In this document: piece by piece, positions 52,181 through 60,684 of the stretch
Layout: each line of letters starts with the position of its first letter
How positions within the stretch are numbered: the first letter of the stretch is position 1
From: Methanosarcina siciliae T4/M
GTDB taxonomy: Archaea > Halobacteriota > Methanosarcinia > Methanosarcinales > Methanosarcinaceae
NCBI RefSeq assembly: GCF_000970085.1
Contig: NZ_CP009506.1
Span: 2,170,001-2,234,000 of the forward strand
DNA length: 64,000 nt
Direction of reading: 5' to 3'
The notes under the pieces: model-generated
Seen by the model: only the letters and a program-made list of their open reading frames with translations
What the model was told of the DNA's origin: nothing
The model's database searches: none
Position numbers and translations under genes: made by a program

Positions 52181-52529
52181 AATATAATTTAAAATGAACC
52201 AACATCATGCCACTCTCCTTTTTATCTAAATGTTTGAATACGACTGGAGGGATGCTTAGATATATAGTTTCTGACCACAGTCTTTAACAATCAACGCTCA
52301 TGGAAAAATTGTAGGCTCAAAATGAGTATGAAAGGTAGATTGTTAGATGGTATGGTCAGAAAACTTATAAGGAGTGAGATAAGAGGAATTTATGGAGTTC
52401 AAAAGTATTTCCCGTACCATACGAACTCCATAAAATACACCCTAAAAGGCAGGATTATGTCAGCTTTGTCTGTATTTAAGCTTGCCTGATCCTGCCTCCT
52501 AAGGGAAAAACAACTTAGGAGAAAGACGA
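52181..52529 (+). promoter_or_regulatory. Conserved structured leader, copy 1
   Basis: About 350 bp upstream of the C39-like protease gene are nearly identical to 57146-57492 upstream of another secreted protein. Within it are two conserved stem-loops: TATGGAGTTC/GAACTCCATA (52391-52432, 10 bp) and AGGCAGGAT/ATCCTGCCT (52448-52498, 9 bp), the latter about 30 bases before the start codon, then TTAGGAG as ribosome site. It probably includes promoter and 5' UTR. DNA between the histidine kinase and 52181 shows nothing. Confidence 0.65.
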
Positions 52530-53756
52530 ATGATTAAGAACAAAATTACGATAAGCATACTTCTTTTGGCAATGTTGACTGGTATGGCGTTGATACCAGC
52601 CGTAAGTGCACAGACAGAGGATAATTATTCTGTAACTGCTGAGGAAGCTTTTAAGCATGCCAATGCTAACATGATAAGTTTCATAGCAGCCGATGCACCG
52701 GGCTTTGAAAACTGGACAGGTGCATCTGTTGATCCCAAACCGGTTGAGCTTTATGACATAAATGGTCAGAAATTATTTTATCAATTCTCAGTATACAAAG
52801 AAAAAAAATTGATAGGTGTAATTGACATATGTGCCGATGAAACATTGGGCCCTTCACTCTATGACATTGTATTTGATCCTGAACCTTATAAAGCGGCTGA
52901 AGCCATGAAAAAATCAATAGAAATAGCCAAAAGTGAATATTCAGATGGGAAAATCAAATCAACAAATTTGGTTGTATACAGCTATCCAAGGATAGGAGCG
53001 ATGACTGTGGTGAAAGACAAGACCACTGGAATTGAACATCGGATATTTGTAGATGCGTACTCCCTTAATGAGGTTGAAGATAAACCCGCAACTGAAACCG
53101 AACCCGGAATATGGTCACTATATGACAGGATTTTGACTTATGGAAAGGAAAACAATTTAAAAGAATGGCAAAAAAGTGATGAACTTGCCAAATCTATAGA
53201 ACAAGCAGCAGCTAATAAAGGAATTAATATTAATGCTGCAGTTACTGAAGAAAATATTAAAAAACTCAGTGACGGTGGAGTAGTGAGAAGTTCATTTACA
53301 GGTAATATACTTGATATTGACGGTATTGGACAAGAAGACCCAAATTGGTGTGGTCCAGCATGCATCCAAATGGCTTGTGAATATTATAATAAACCGATTC
53401 CTACCCCTACACAATACTCCATTTATTACTATTTCCCTTGGGGCGATGAGGGAGAACCTGCGTCTGGGCTTTCAGCTGATGACATAGTAGAATGGGCTGA
53501 AGATAAATGGGAAAAAACGGGAACCATAACTATTAGGCTTTTTAATAGTGACGCTATATCAGAAATTGAAAATGAAAGACCATTCTTCAGTATGATTCCA
53601 GGTCATTTTCGACTTTGTAAAGGATACATAGTTCAAGATGGGTATACATATTTGCGCCTTAATGATCCAGAGCCTACTGGTTCGCTGTGTGGTACTCCAG
53701 GATTACTTGAACGTACATATGGTAGCTCAGAATCTGTGCGTATATATATAAGGTAA
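52530..53756 (+). CDS. Secreted papain-like (C39-type) cysteine peptidase
   Basis: 408 residues. Signal peptide 1-28 (ISILLLAMLTGMALIPAVSA, cut before Q). A propeptide-like region (~30-255) follows. The peptidase part has QEDPNWCGPACIQMACEYY with the nucleophile Cys near 274, SGLSADDIVEWAEDKW, and PGHFRLCKGYI with the His near 357. The Asn/Asp may be in YTYLRLNDPE. This order is that of C39-like papain-fold enzymes. The signal peptide resembles that of 57493-58239 although the mature parts are unrelated. Substrate unknown; acts outside the membrane. Confidence 0.82.
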   Translation: MIKNKITISILLLAMLTGMALIPAVSAQTEDNYSVTAEEAFKHANANMISFIAADAPGFENWTGASVDPKPVELYDINGQKLFYQFSVYKEKKLIGVIDICADETLGPSLYDIVFDPEPYKAAEAMKKSIEIAKSEYSDGKIKSTNLVVYSYPRIGAMTVVKDKTTGIEHRIFVDAYSLNEVEDKPATETEPGIWSLYDRILTYGKENNLKEWQKSDELAKSIEQAAANKGININAAVTEENIKKLSDGGVVRSSFTGNILDIDGIGQEDPNWCGPACIQMACEYYNKPIPTPTQYSIYYYFPWGDEGEPASGLSADDIVEWAEDKWEKTGTITIRLFNSDAISEIENERPFFSMIPGHFRLCKGYIVQDGYTYLRLNDPEPTGSLCGTPGLLERTYGSSESVRIYIR

Positions 53757-53766
53757 AAATTCCTCA

Positions 53767-53852
53767 GAGGAGTTCGATAAACTTCTGGTTTTCAACGGTT
53801 GCCTATGAACCTATATAACAACCAGTCAAAGATTGGGGTTTATCGAAACCTC
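53767..53852. terminator. Long inverted repeat after the peptidase gene
   Basis: GAGGAGTTCGATAAAC (53767-53782) pairs with GTTTATCGAAACCTC (53838-53852), almost perfect over 15 bp with a 55-nt loop. It starts ten bases after the peptidase stop and is followed by TTTATTTATAG. Terminator or the ends of a small inserted element. Confidence 0.5.
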
Positions 53853-53941
53853 TTTATTTATAGGGTGCTGGTATGAACAAAATCCAGGAGAGAGTCGCTG
53901 ATGTTGTTGCTTTTTAATGAGTCTATAGGTTGGGATTTAAA

Positions 53942-55264
53942 ATGGAAGAAATAACATATGATAAAACATATCGAGAGCATACTCTCATAAGAGTTTTGGG
54001 AATAACTTCACTTACGATTTTAATATTGATAGGGGTGGCAGGTGCGGCTCCATTTGCATATGTGACAAATCTGGGAGATTATGATCAGAGAGGTTATTAT
54101 TACGATACGAATTATAATGGTACTGTTCCTGCTCCTAATGTCGCTGTAATTGACACAGCAACTAACAATGTTACAGCCAGAGTGCCTGTAGAAGGCTGGC
54201 CTAGAGATATTGCAGTCAACCCTGCAGGAACAAAGGTATATGTGGCAACTCCAGGATTCGGTCCAACTATCTCGGTAATTGACATAGCGACAAATACGGT
54301 TAGTGCTACAGTGAATGTAGGACGTTATCCTATGCAAGTTGCAGTCAACCCTGCAGGAACAAAAGTTTATGTGACAGACCGTGATAGAACCAATATCTCT
54401 GTAATTGACACAGCTACAAATACTTTAATGGAACAGATTAATGTGGGGATGATTACTCGTAATGTTGTCATTAGTCCTGACGGAAAAAAAATCTATGTTA
54501 CGAACATTTTCAACAATACTACTTCTGTAATTGACGCAATTACAAACAAAGTTACAACCACTATATCTGTAGGAGACAGTCCTAATGAAGTTGCAATTGC
54601 TCCTGATGGAAATAAGGTTTACGTGACTAATACAGGCAGCAACACTGTTTCTGTAATCGACACAACTGCAGACAATGTTACGGCCACCGTGCCCGTAGGA
54701 GATGGAGATACCCCCAGTGATATTGCAGTCAGTCCTGATGGAAAAAAGGCATATGTGACAATCTCTGGTAACTACAATGATTCCGGTAACACTGTTTCTG
54801 TAATTGACACAGTAAATAACACTGTTACAGCCACAGTTCCTGTAGGAATTACTCCTTTAGGAGTTGCAGTCACACCAGACGGAAAAAATGTATATGTGAC
54901 AAACGCCAAAAGCGACAATGTATCCGTAATTGACACAGACACGGACACTGTTACGGCTACGGTGAATGTAGGAGTCCACCCTACTAGTGTTGTAATTGTA
55001 CCTCCTACAGATTCTGATATGACTGTCCAAAGCACAGGGACAAACTCCAACGTAACTGAAGACATAGGGGTTGAAAAAACGAACTTATCATCTGAAGAAA
55101 AAAATGCTGTCGGACTCAATAATTCAAACAACAATAATTCGGAATCTGACAATGATAGTAGCTCCGGCGGAAATGAATCGAGTGAAATTAGCTCTACTCC
55201 GGGTTTTGGATTATTAGGAAGCTTGACCTGCCTGTATGGAGGGTGGAAGCTCAGGAAAAAGTAA
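53942..55264 (+). CDS. Secreted YVTN beta-propeller protein with PGF-CTERM-like anchor
   Basis: 440 residues from ATG 53942 (TTG 53930 is an alternative). N-terminal signal segment VLGITSLTILILIGVAGAAP. Residues ~35-350 hold about seven YVTN repeats (P.G.KVYVTN..SN.VSVIDT.T..V.ATV.VG), a surface propeller common in Methanosarcina S-layer-type proteins. A Ser/Asn/Asp-rich spacer leads to STPGFGLLGSLTCLYGGWKL-RKK: PGF, a short hydrophobic stretch and a basic end, the layout of PGF-CTERM sorting signals processed by an archaeosortase. Likely lipid-attached outside the cell. Confidence 0.88.
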   Translation: MEEITYDKTYREHTLIRVLGITSLTILILIGVAGAAPFAYVTNLGDYDQRGYYYDTNYNGTVPAPNVAVIDTATNNVTARVPVEGWPRDIAVNPAGTKVYVATPGFGPTISVIDIATNTVSATVNVGRYPMQVAVNPAGTKVYVTDRDRTNISVIDTATNTLMEQINVGMITRNVVISPDGKKIYVTNIFNNTTSVIDAITNKVTTTISVGDSPNEVAIAPDGNKVYVTNTGSNTVSVIDTTADNVTATVPVGDGDTPSDIAVSPDGKKAYVTISGNYNDSGNTVSVIDTVNNTVTATVPVGITPLGVAVTPDGKNVYVTNAKSDNVSVIDTDTDTVTATVNVGVHPTSVVIVPPTDSDMTVQSTGTNSNVTEDIGVEKTNLSSEEKNAVGLNNSNNNNSESDNDSSSGGNESSEISSTPGFGLLGSLTCLYGGWKLRKK

Positions 55265-55417
55265 GATAGGGATTGGATAACCGGATTTCTGGTGAGACTT
55301 ATATTATAATCATTCATTTCCTTTCTGATTTGACACATAAACTGATGAAACCTCTGGTTTTGAAATTAGTCGTGTACAATTGAGGGATTAAACTCCACAA
55401 CTTCTGAAGTGGTTAAT

Positions 55418-56020
55418 ATGAGCAAAATCAATAAGGAAATCGTGATTTTTATCATTTTTCTAACTCTTTTAACGTTTTGGGGGTTATCTGTAAAAACACC
55501 GGTAGAGGATACGAAAACACCATATCCTGAATCAAAAGTAGGTGGTATGACTATTCAATTTAAAGATGGAATTTCTGAGTCCGAAGTAAAAGTCATTCTT
55601 CAACACTATAACATGACTCGGAACTATAGACTAACATATGACACTAATTATTCCGATATGGATTACTACATAATGGCAGACAAAGATAACTGGAGTGACA
55701 TCAGAAGCGAACTTGTAACAGAGATGAAAGAGAATAATAAAAAAAATTGGACCCTATCCATACCTGCTCAAGTTATGAAAAAAGAAGATTATTACGTTCT
55801 TCCGGTTTCTGAACAAGCAGTAAAGGATGAAAAATTTCTTGCAATACTGGACAAATATGATATTAAAGTGGATAAATTTACCTGGTGTAAGATTCGTTTT
55901 CTTTATAGTGATGGTCCCCGTACTTATTGGATTCCGGAAGAGGATGCAATAAAAATAAAAAATGAAATGGAACAAAATGAAAATATTTTTTCGGTCCAGC
56001 TTAGTTACCTTTTTCCCTAA
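55418..56020 (+). CDS. UPF0228 family protein, copy 1
   Basis: 200 residues from ATG 55418; the GTG nine bases earlier belongs to the ribosome-site region (GAAGTGG). One N-terminal span or signal anchor (IVIFIIFLTLLTFWGLSV), then a soluble outer domain with two related halves (VGGMTIQFKDGISESEVKVI, NYRLTYDTNYSDMDYYIMAD; FTWCKIRFLYSDGPRTYWIP). UPF0228 is a small family known to me from Methanosarcina; function unknown. A second copy at 59268-59870 differs at very few residues. Confidence 0.85.
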   Translation: MSKINKEIVIFIIFLTLLTFWGLSVKTPVEDTKTPYPESKVGGMTIQFKDGISESEVKVILQHYNMTRNYRLTYDTNYSDMDYYIMADKDNWSDIRSELVTEMKENNKKNWTLSIPAQVMKKEDYYVLPVSEQAVKDEKFLAILDKYDIKVDKFTWCKIRFLYSDGPRTYWIPEEDAIKIKNEMEQNENIFSVQLSYLFP

Positions 56021-56199
56021 TTTGACAGAATTGTAACTTACTGTCACCGATTTGATTTTTTTTCCCATAATGTATTTCATTATAGACTTTTTGCACAGCA
56101 AGGAACACAAATCTTAGTTTTATGTGATCTCCCTGCCACGAGCCTGCAAAGCGTTAAAAAATCAATATCAGGCAAAATTGAAAGGTTATAGGAGTTATA

Positions 56200-56274
56200 A
56201 TGATAAACGTGTTGTCCGGATATGAAAAGGCAGCATACAGAGAATTGAAGGATTACTCCGGAAGTAAGAGCTGA
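56200..56274 (+). pseudogene. Truncated lrp-like RAM-domain gene, copy 1
   Basis: The first ~17 codons (MINVLSGYEKAAYRELK) and the ribosome site GGTTATAGGAGTTA match the intact gene at 63294; then the frame runs into unrelated DNA and stops (TGA 56272). The remnant ends where the mgtE-like fragment begins. Confidence 0.75.
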
Positions 56275-56722
56275 AATCACACAGATGAGAATGAGCTTAA
56301 AGGCCCCCGCACTTTCAAAACCCAGGGCAAGGGTGACAAAATGCCCTAAAAACCCGAGAAAGATAGCCATGATAAAGCCCAGAAGGAGGGGCCCTGATTA
56401 TTTGTCAGCTCAGGGTTGTTCCTGTCAATGGAAGTGATAAGCCCCATGTGGATTGCACTGCCGAGTCTTGAGCCGAGGGTCGAGGAAATGTTTCCGCGCA
56501 GCCCGAGCACGCCCGGATAAATAACAATCAGGCCGGGATCATCTCAAGTTCGCTGGTCATTCCTGAATAAATGATCTCTGCAATAACTCCTCCTACAGTT
56601 GCAAGAAATTCACAAGGCAGTGCCTCACGTACAATTGACGAAACACTCGCGTATTCGCTGAGATACCTGTCTATAAACTGGGATTCGAAGATATCCTCTT
56701 CCCTGTGCGACTCGGAGGGCAT
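56263..56722 (-). pseudogene. mgtE/SLC41-like magnesium transporter fragment, copy 1
   Basis: Minus-strand segments in shifted frames encode parts of an MgtE-type membrane domain: a start MPSESHREEDIFESQF with ATVGGVIAEIIYSGMTSELE, then LGLRGNISSTLGSRLGSAIH-like residues, then AIFLGFLGHFVTLALGFESA and LILICVISALTSG. At least two frameshifts and a cut end (near 56263) make it non-functional. Present twice in the window in the same broken state, so the damage predates the duplication. Confidence 0.6.
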
Positions 56723-57145
56723 GCGACTGTATTATACGCTGGTAATATTAAAATAATAGCCAACTCTTGAAAATTAGATCTGTATAAAATCTTTCTATTT
56801 CAAGTCTGTACAAAATAATGGAAAAAATCAACCTTAGTTATTAAAGGTGGCAATTTACCTGATATTACGAAGAATAAAGTCGGATAAATCCCAATCTTAT
56901 ATTTCACCAAATTTTGAAGTTGTTGTCGTTTTTGCCGTCACTTTGTAATCAATAGAGCAGTTCAGGGAAAAATTTCTGAATTTCCAATGAGACAAAGTTT
57001 TGATGTAATGAAGTTGGGTGGGTTTTTGGGTAAGCCCTGTAACTGTGTAACTCGGAGTTATTTACAGGCTTGTGGAGGAAAGCAGGGGTAGGGAACAACA
57101 AGCCTTCGTGCTATCTACTTGCCATGGGTCTGTGGAACTTTCACA

Positions 57146-57492
57146 AATATAATTTGAAATGAACCAACATCATGCCACTCTCCTTTTTATATAAAGGTTT
57201 GAATACGAATGGAGGGATGCTTAGATATATAGTTTCTGACCACGGTCTTTAACAATCAACGTTCGGAGAAAATGGCGGGCTCAAAATGAGTATGAAAGGT
57301 AGATTGTTAAAGGGGATGGTCAGAAAACTTATAAGGAGTTAGATAAGAGGAATTTATGGAGTTCAAAAGACTTTCCAGGTTCATACGAACTCCATAAAAT
57401 ACACCCTAAAAGGCAGGATTATGTTAACTTTGTCTGTATTTAAGCTTGCTTGATCCTGCCTCCTGAGGGAAAATAACTTAGGAGTTAGACGA
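57146..57492 (+). promoter_or_regulatory. Conserved structured leader, copy 2
   Basis: Counterpart of 52181-52529. Both stem-loops are kept: TATGGAGTTC/GAACTCCATA (57355-57396) and AGGCAGGAT/ATCCTGCCT (57411-57461), while loop bases differ in several places. The ribosome site TTAGGAG precedes ATG 57493. The stretch 56795-57145 has no gene. Confidence 0.65.
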
Positions 57493-58239
57493 ATGATTAA
57501 GAACAAAATAGGAATATTTCTTTTGACAATGCTGGTTAGTATGGCGTTAATACCAGCCGTAAGTGCACAGGAAGAATTAACGGCAAGTGAAAAGCCTTCT
57601 GAATGGGAACAAGGTCTAATAGATGCTCTCAACTCTAATACAAAAAGCTTGTCAACAGACGATTTAATTTTGAATTATTGCGAAGCAAATAAAGACAAAA
57701 TTTCAATACTGAAAAACGATACTGCTTCAGAAAAAAATAATTTAAGAACATATGAACTAAAAGATGGATCAGATATAACTTTCACCAATGAAAATTTCTT
57801 TTTCGTTACTAACATGACGGAAGAACCAAATAATAAAACAATAACTCAAAGTACTACTGCAGCAACAAGTTCTGTCAATCTTGATTATACTGATACGATA
57901 ACGGCATCACAGAGTTTCTATAATATTATGGGAGGGAGACTGTTTACTATCTATTCAAAAGGATATTATGGGTATAGTATATCTCCTGCTATTGTGGAAG
58001 CTCATTATATAGATGCATGGTACACATTAGGTACTCCAACTATTTTTCAGGTGAGTAACTGGCAGGAAGGGGCGAGTGATAATACTGTCACTCATATATC
58101 TGAAATTTATGGCAGTGGACATTTCCATTGGGGATTTGAAATCGCTGGGGCTGGTTTAGTACTCTATGATAAGAATATCAAAGTTTACTCAACATGTGAT
58201 CAATTTGGAAATGTCCATCGCACTTATGAAATGACATAA
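57493..58239 (+). CDS. Secreted protein of unknown function (248 aa)
   Basis: Signal peptide 1-26 (IGIFLLTMLVSMALIPAVSA, then Q), very similar to that of the C39-like peptidase at 52530. The mature part has no recognised domain: a charged N-terminal region (EKPSEWEQGLIDALNSNTKS), a Thr/Ser-rich linker near 115-130 and a beta-rich C-terminal half with many Tyr/Trp (YSKGYYGYSISPAIVEAHYI, GSGHFHWGFEIAGAGLVLYD). Looks like a secreted binding or bacteriocin-like domain, but nothing supports a function. Expression presumably follows the shared leader. Confidence 0.7.
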   Translation: MIKNKIGIFLLTMLVSMALIPAVSAQEELTASEKPSEWEQGLIDALNSNTKSLSTDDLILNYCEANKDKISILKNDTASEKNNLRTYELKDGSDITFTNENFFFVTNMTEEPNNKTITQSTTAATSSVNLDYTDTITASQSFYNIMGGRLFTIYSKGYYGYSISPAIVEAHYIDAWYTLGTPTIFQVSNWQEGASDNTVTHISEIYGSGHFHWGFEIAGAGLVLYDKNIKVYSTCDQFGNVHRTYEMT

Positions 58240-58484
58240 TGAAATAACTCAAAAACACAGCTATAAGATGTAAAATATCTGATTGTGAAATAGTTATTGA
58301 GAATTTTAAGCACAAAGTCCTCAATAATTATTTCCAAATAGTGAGGGACAACTTTTATCCAAAAATTCTGGAACTTTTACTATAGGACAACTAAAATTTA
58401 GGCTGACACTAAAATGAAAGAAATTGTAAACAAGGAAATTAATTCAGTCAAACCAAAAATTTATCAGTAGGGATGGAATTTATA

Positions 58485-58685
58485 ATGAAAAAATCAAGTT
58501 ATGGAATATTATTTATCGCTTGCTTCGCCTTTTTTTTAGTTTTTAATTCGTTCTTTGTGATTGTACCTGCTGATTTATCAACTATTATAAGTGTAATTGT
58601 TGGAACTTTTATCGAATCTCTCATCGTGTACTCAATCATAATCATGATTATATATATCGTAAATCATTACAGCAGATTGTCTTAG
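58485..58685 (+). CDS. Small two-span membrane protein
   Basis: 66 residues from ATG 58485 (site GGGATGGA upstream; ATG 58473 is too close to that site). Two hydrophobic stretches (YGILFIACFAFFLVFNSFFV and IISVIVGTFIESLIVYSIII). Not recognised. Confidence 0.5.
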   Translation: MKKSSYGILFIACFAFFLVFNSFFVIVPADLSTIISVIVGTFIESLIVYSIIIMIIYIVNHYSRLS

Positions 58686-58700
58686 AGCCTCTACATTTGT

Positions 58701-58873
58701 ATGAGCGATACATCTCCAATTATTGGGAATTCAGGGGCTAATTTTGGTAACTATATTTCACGTATGGAATTTACATCAATGACATAGATAGAAAATTACG
58801 TGAACACTTTGACAATTTGTATATAAAATGCGACCAATACGGGAGCTATAGTGCTTTCTTAGAGGAAGATTAA
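58701..58873 (+). pseudogene. Decayed small gene
   Basis: MSDTSPIIGNSGANFGNYIS... runs from ATG 58701 to TAG 58785, and an overlapping shifted frame continues DIDRKLREHFDNLYIKCDQY and GSYSAFLEED to TAA 58873. The second part looks coding, suggesting one gene with a frameshift. Family unknown. Confidence 0.35.
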
Positions 58874-58981
58874 CTGAAGTGAGGAAGTACATGAGAATAT
58901 CTTCTTCGTTCTTTCTCTTTCCTTTGTTCAACATTGTAATAGAAATTGGACTAAAATCAGTAATAAAAGGATTTGCTAATC

Positions 58982-59068
58982 ATGGAAAAATTAGCTAAGG
59001 CTGTTATAGGCTTCATAGTATTATGCTTTGTGATTTTTGTTATTTTAATGATATTGCTGTATAGGTAG
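58982..59068 (+). CDS. 28-residue single-span membrane peptide
   Basis: ATG 58982, TAG 59066-59068; AAAAGGAT about nine bases upstream. The product is MEKLAKA followed by one hydrophobic span (VIGFIVLCFVIFVILMILL) and YR. The amphipathic-free, single-span form is like many small membrane proteins or type I toxin peptides. No antisense RNA can be shown. It lies between the decayed gene and repeat copy 2. Confidence 0.35.
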   Translation: MEKLAKAVIGFIVLCFVIFVILMILLYR

Positions 59069-59267
59069 TGTTATTGGGTCTGTTTCCAAGCTTTGAACCC
59101 TAAAAATCATCTAAAGTACCTTACCTAAAGTACCTCATTATGTATGTGTGCTTGATATAGTGCGCATATATTAATTCCAGAAAAGATGTCTTTTGGAAAG
59201 TTGAATTGTCAATCCTATAAAAACGGATTTTGAGGGATTAAACTCCACAACTTCTGGAGTGGTTGAT

Positions 59268-59870
59268 ATGAGCAAAATCAATAAGGAAATCGTGATTTTT
59301 ATCATTTTTCTAACTCTTTTAACGTTTTGGGGGTTATCTGTAAAAACACCGGTAGAGGATACGAAAACACCATATCCTGAATCAAAAGTAGGTGGTATGA
59401 CTATTCAATTTAAAGATGGAATTTCTGAGTCCGAAGTAAAAGCCATTCTTCAACACTATAACATGACTCGGAACTATAGACTAACATATGACACTAATTA
59501 TTCCGATATGGATTACTACATAATGGCAGACAAAGATAACTGGAGTGACATCAGAAGCGAACTTGTAACAGAGATGAAAGAGAATAATAAAAAAAATTGG
59601 ACTCTATCCATACCTGCTCAAGTTATGAAAAAAGAAGATTATTACATTCTTCCGGTCTCTGAACAGGCAGTAAAGGATGAAAAATTTCTTGCAATACTGG
59701 ACAAATATGATATTAAAGTGGAAAAATTTACCTGGTGTAAGATTCGTTTTCTTTATAGTGATGGTCCCCGTACTTATTGGATTCCGGAAGAGGATGCAAT
59801 AAAAATAAAAAATGAAATGGAACAAAATGAAAATATTTTTTCGGTCCAGCTTAGTTACCTTTTTCCCTAA
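59268..59870 (+). CDS. UPF0228 family protein, copy 2
   Basis: 200 residues from ATG 59268, preceded by GGAGTGG. It differs from copy 1 at only a few positions that I can see (for example Val/Ala in EVKAIL, Val/Ile in DYYILP, Asp/Glu in KVEKFTW), so most changes are silent or conservative and both copies are probably functional or very recently duplicated. Same anchor and domain layout as copy 1. Confidence 0.85.
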   Translation: MSKINKEIVIFIIFLTLLTFWGLSVKTPVEDTKTPYPESKVGGMTIQFKDGISESEVKAILQHYNMTRNYRLTYDTNYSDMDYYIMADKDNWSDIRSELVTEMKENNKKNWTLSIPAQVMKKEDYYILPVSEQAVKDEKFLAILDKYDIKVEKFTWCKIRFLYSDGPRTYWIPEEDAIKIKNEMEQNENIFSVQLSYLFP

Positions 59871-60049
59871 TTTGACAGAATTGTAACTTACTGTCACCGA
59901 TTTGATTTTTTTTTCCATAATGTATTTCATCATAGACTTTTTGCACAGCAAGGAACACAAATCTTAGTTTTATGTGATCTCCCTGCCACGAGCCTGCAAA
60001 GCGTTAAAAAATCAATATCAGGAAAAATTGAAAGGTTATAGGAGTTATA

Positions 60050-60124
60050 ATGATAAACGTGTTGTCCGGATATGAAAAGGCAGCATACAGAGAATTGAAG
60101 GATTACTCCGGAAGTAAGAGCTGA
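60050..60124 (+). pseudogene. Truncated lrp-like RAM-domain gene, copy 2
   Basis: Same remnant as 56200-56274, shifted by 3850 bases. Stops after 24 codons. Confidence 0.75.
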
Positions 60125-60572
60125 AATCACACAGATGAGAATGAGCTTAAAGGCCCCCGCACTTTCAAAACCCAGGACAAGGGTGACAAAATGCCCAAAA
60201 AACCCGAGAAAGATAGCCATGATAAAGCCCAGAAGGAGGGGCCCTGATTATTTGTCAGCTCGGGGTTGTTCCTGTCGATGGAAGTGATCAGCCCCATGTG
60301 GATTGCACTGCCGAGCCTTGAGCCGAGGGTCGAGGAAATGTTTCCGCGCAGCCCGAGCACGCCCGGATAAATAACAATCAGGCCGGGATCATCTCAAGTT
60401 CGCTGGTCATTCCTGAATAAATGATCTCTGCAATAACTCCTCCTACAGTTGCAAAAAGTTCACAAGGCAGTACCTCACGTACAATTGACGAAACACTCGC
60501 GTATTCGCTGAGATGCCTGTCTATAAACTGGGATTCGAAGATATCCTCTTCCCTGTGCGACTCGGCGGGCAT
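60113..60572 (-). pseudogene. mgtE/SLC41-like fragment, copy 2
   Basis: Same frameshifted remnant as 56263-56722. Here the middle frame (LGLRGNISSTLGSRLGSAIH, MGLITSIDRNNPELTNNQG) is open for 77 codons and shows the family motif LRGN..S.LGSRLG.A.H most clearly. The break points are identical to copy 1. Confidence 0.6.
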
Positions 60573-60684
60573 GCGACTGTATTATACACTGATAATATTA
60601 AAATAATAGCCAACTCTTGAAAATTAGATCTGTATAAAATCTCTTAGTTAGGCATAGGGCATATTAGGTACTGAAGGAATCTTG

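Larger units (their letters stand above)
55381..56794 (+). repeat. 1.4-kb direct repeat, copy 1
   Basis: Same sequence as about 59231-60644 with a constant offset of 3850 bases throughout, so no insertions or deletions, only scattered substitutions. It carries a UPF0228 gene, a truncated lrp-like start and a truncated mgtE-like gene on the other strand. The DNA beyond both ends is unrelated. Confidence 0.9.
59231..60644 (+). repeat. 1.4-kb direct repeat, copy 2
   Basis: Second copy of 55381-56794. The two copies bracket the leader-2 secreted protein and small membrane genes, a 2.4-kb segment that could be deleted or amplified by recombination between them. Confidence 0.9.

Noticed and set aside
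53872..53916. 14-codon ORF before the YVTN propeller gene
   Set aside because: Very short, no clear function; it may be a chance ATG after a GGTGCTGG stretch.
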